Assembly (NCBI RefSeq): GCF_049651205.1
Contig: NZ_JBASBR010000004.1
Coordinates: 310,001-374,000, forward strand
Direction: 5' to 3'
DNA length: 64,000 bases
DNA from: Castellaniella sp049651205
GTDB lineage: Bacteria; Pseudomonadota; Gammaproteobacteria; Burkholderiales; Burkholderiaceae_B
The position numbers were made by a program, and so were the translations under genes. Under the pieces are notes generated by a model, which was not told the DNA's origin, did not search any database, and was given only the letters and a program-made list of their open reading frames with translations. Below, one piece after another: positions 62,480 through 64,000 of this stretch. The number at the start of each line of letters is the position of its first letter. Within the stretch, counting starts at the first letter, position 1.

Positions 62480-62523
62480 GAAACAAAACGCCTCCATCCC
62501 CTTGAAAACAGGGGATGGAGGCG
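62480..62523 (-). terminator. Strong Rho-independent terminator after gabD
   Basis: CGCCTCCATCCCC (62489-62501) and GGGGATGGAGGCG (62511-62523) form a perfect 13-bp stem with a 9-nt loop. On the minus strand it is followed by TTTTGTTTCTG. It starts 4 bp after the gabD stop and separates gabD from the glycan operon, whose promoter must lie in the ~30 bp beyond it or inside the first codons of the next gene. Confidence 0.95.
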
Positions 62524-62526
62524 CGA

Positions 62527-63981
62527 TCAGGCGATGACCATCGACAGATATTTGACGACCAGGTATTCGTCCAAACCGTAATGAGAACCTTCACGCCCCA
62601 GCCCGGATTGCTTGACGCCACCAAACGGGACAGCCTCGTTGGAGATCAGGCCCGTATTGATGCCAACCATCCCGTACTCCAGCGCCTCGGCCACCCGCCA
62701 GACACGGCCAATATCCCGGCTATAAAAGTAGGCCGCCAGCCCATACTCGGTGTCGTTGGCCATCCGGATGACTTCGGCATCATCCGAGAACCGGAACAAG
62801 GGGGCCACCGGGCCAAAGGTTTCTTCGTTGGCCAGCATCATGGTGTCGCGTGCGTCTGCCAGCACAGTGGGCTGAAAATACGTGCCTCCCAGCGAGTGAG
62901 GCTTGCCCCCGGTTAGCACCCGCCCGCCCTTGGAGACCGCATCGGCGATATGCTCCTTGACCTTGGCCAGCGCCTTTTCGTCGATCAGGGGCCCCTGGGT
63001 GATGCCTTCATCCAGCCCATTGCCCACGCGCAGGCCTTCTACGGCCTTTACCAGCTTCTGGCTGAAGGCATCATAGACAGCATCCTGCACATAAAAGCGG
63101 TTGGTGCACACGCAGGTTTGGCCGGTGTTGCGATATTTGCTGGCAATGGCGCCTTCAACCGCCGCATCCAGATCGGCATCATCAAACACAATAAAGGGTG
63201 CGTTGCCGCCAAGCTCAAGCGAGAGTTTCTTGATGCTGGGTGCGCATTGCTTCATCAGCAACCGGCCGACCTCGGTAGAGCCGGTAAAGGACATCTTGCG
63301 CACCCGTTCGTTGGAGGTCATCTCGGCGCCGATCTCGGCAGAGTTGCCTGTCAGCACCGAAAACACACCGGCAGGCACGCCTGCCTCTTGCGCCAATACC
63401 GCCAGCGCAAGTGCCGAAAACGGCGTTTGGCCGGCTGGCTTGACCACCAACGGACACCCTGCCGCCAGCGCAGCACCCGCCTTGCGCGTGATCATGGAAG
63501 ACGGGAAATTCCATGGGGTAATCGCCGCACATACGCCAACGGGCTCTTTGATCACCACCACGCGCCGGTTGGCGGCATAACTGGGGATCACATCACCATA
63601 GGCACGCTTGCCTTCCTCGGCAAACCATTCCAGAAACGCTGCACCATAGGCAATCTCTCCGAGAGACTCTTTAAGCGGCTTGCCCTGCTCGGCCGTCATG
63701 ATGACGGCGAGATCCTCGGCGTTTTCTGTCATCAGCTCGAACCAGCGCCGCAGCACCGCCGCGCGCTCTTTGGCTGTCTTGACACGCCAACTCGCCCAGG
63801 CGCGCTCGGCGGCCTCGATGGCACGGCGTGTTTCGGCCGCGCCCATATAGGGCACCTTGCCGATAATTTCACCCGTGGCCGGGTTGTTGACGGTGATCAC
63901 CTCGCCTGAATCTGCATCGCACCACCGACCATCCAGGTACGCCTGCTGACGCAGGAGATCGGGGTTTTTCAGTGAAAACAT
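62527..63981 (-). CDS. gabD: Succinate-semialdehyde dehydrogenase (NAD(P)+)
   Basis: Oxidises succinate semialdehyde to succinate in 4-aminobutyrate catabolism; cytosolic aldehyde dehydrogenase. The 484-residue product has the ALDH motifs ITPWNFPSSMITRK, FTGSTEVG, LELGGNAPFIVFDDADLD, the catalytic cysteine in NTGQTCVCTNRFY (two cysteines, as in GabD), and EETFGPVAP. It ends NTGLISNEAVPFGGVKQSGL...VKYLSMVIA. GGAGG lies 6 nt before the ATG. A gabT partner, if present, would be beyond the right edge. Confidence 0.94.
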   Translation of the reverse strand: MFSLKNPDLLRQQAYLDGRWCDADSGEVITVNNPATGEIIGKVPYMGAAETRRAIEAAERAWASWRVKTAKERAAVLRRWFELMTENAEDLAVIMTAEQGKPLKESLGEIAYGAAFLEWFAEEGKRAYGDVIPSYAANRRVVVIKEPVGVCAAITPWNFPSSMITRKAGAALAAGCPLVVKPAGQTPFSALALAVLAQEAGVPAGVFSVLTGNSAEIGAEMTSNERVRKMSFTGSTEVGRLLMKQCAPSIKKLSLELGGNAPFIVFDDADLDAAVEGAIASKYRNTGQTCVCTNRFYVQDAVYDAFSQKLVKAVEGLRVGNGLDEGITQGPLIDEKALAKVKEHIADAVSKGGRVLTGGKPHSLGGTYFQPTVLADARDTMMLANEETFGPVAPLFRFSDDAEVIRMANDTEYGLAAYFYSRDIGRVWRVAEALEYGMVGINTGLISNEAVPFGGVKQSGLGREGSHYGLDEYLVVKYLSMVIA

Positions 63982-64000
63982 ATCGATCCTCCGTGTTCAT

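Overview
The window is a high-GC (roughly 60%) stretch of a betaproteobacterial chromosome, most likely Burkholderiales, family Alcaligenaceae (Bordetella/Achromobacter/Pusillimonas-like). The evidence is gene order and protein style: the tRNA-Gln between ispE and prs, the lolB-TPR-mutM block, the tamA-tamB pair and CadR/CadA are all arranged and spelled as in that group. There is no rRNA, CRISPR array, prophage or complete insertion sequence. The genus is an inference from remembered gene order, not a database result.

Layout. 1-9230 (minus): a truncated Orn/Lys/Arg decarboxylase, dcd, then apbC-tamA-tamB as one coupled unit. 9382-12824 (plus): a small membrane protein, metG and a CDF metal exporter. 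12894-15632: a divergent cadR/cadA heavy-metal module with a textbook MerR-type promoter. 15674-21207: an iron-acquisition group (S9 oligopeptidase convergent with a TonB receptor overlapping an MFS gene) with a Fur-box-like site. 21208-23381: an AT-rich, foreign-looking segment carrying a hipBA-type module under a perfect inverted-repeat operator, followed by a decayed IS30-type remnant that abuts the 3' end of tRNA-Gly(CCC).

23541-34168: housekeeping genes, namely trmB, pip, an isolated thiS, ffh, a CcsA-like protein, ampD, the formaldehyde-detoxification pair fghA/adhC, htpG with a sigma-32 promoter, and an MscS channel. 34457-40254: a chemoreceptor with a strong terminator, then a Fur-box-preceded ferric-iron ABC transporter (FbpABC type). 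40319-51256: translation, membrane and repair genes (miaE, ychF, a CPBP protease, pth, rplY, prs, tRNA-Gln, ispE, lolB, a TPR protein, mutM) and a FAD-linked hydroxyacid dehydrogenase.

51402-62457: a surface-glycan locus. It has phosphomannomutase/phosphoglucomutase on the plus strand. On the minus strand, a tightly coupled operon encodes a WecA/WbpL-like initiating transferase, a TviB/WbpO-type dehydrogenase, a TviC/WbpP-type epimerase, a MurJ-fold flippase and four GT4 glycosyltransferase domains, two of them fused in one protein. No polymerase (Wzy) or ligase is visible, so the product may be a single short oligosaccharide containing a hexosaminuronic acid. The window ends with gabD, separated from the glycan operon by a perfect 13-bp terminator.

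The most interesting regions are the hipBA/IS30/tRNA-Gly island, the receptor-MFS-peptidase iron group and the polymerase-less glycan operon with its fused double glycosyltransferase. Everything else is largely ordinary core genome.
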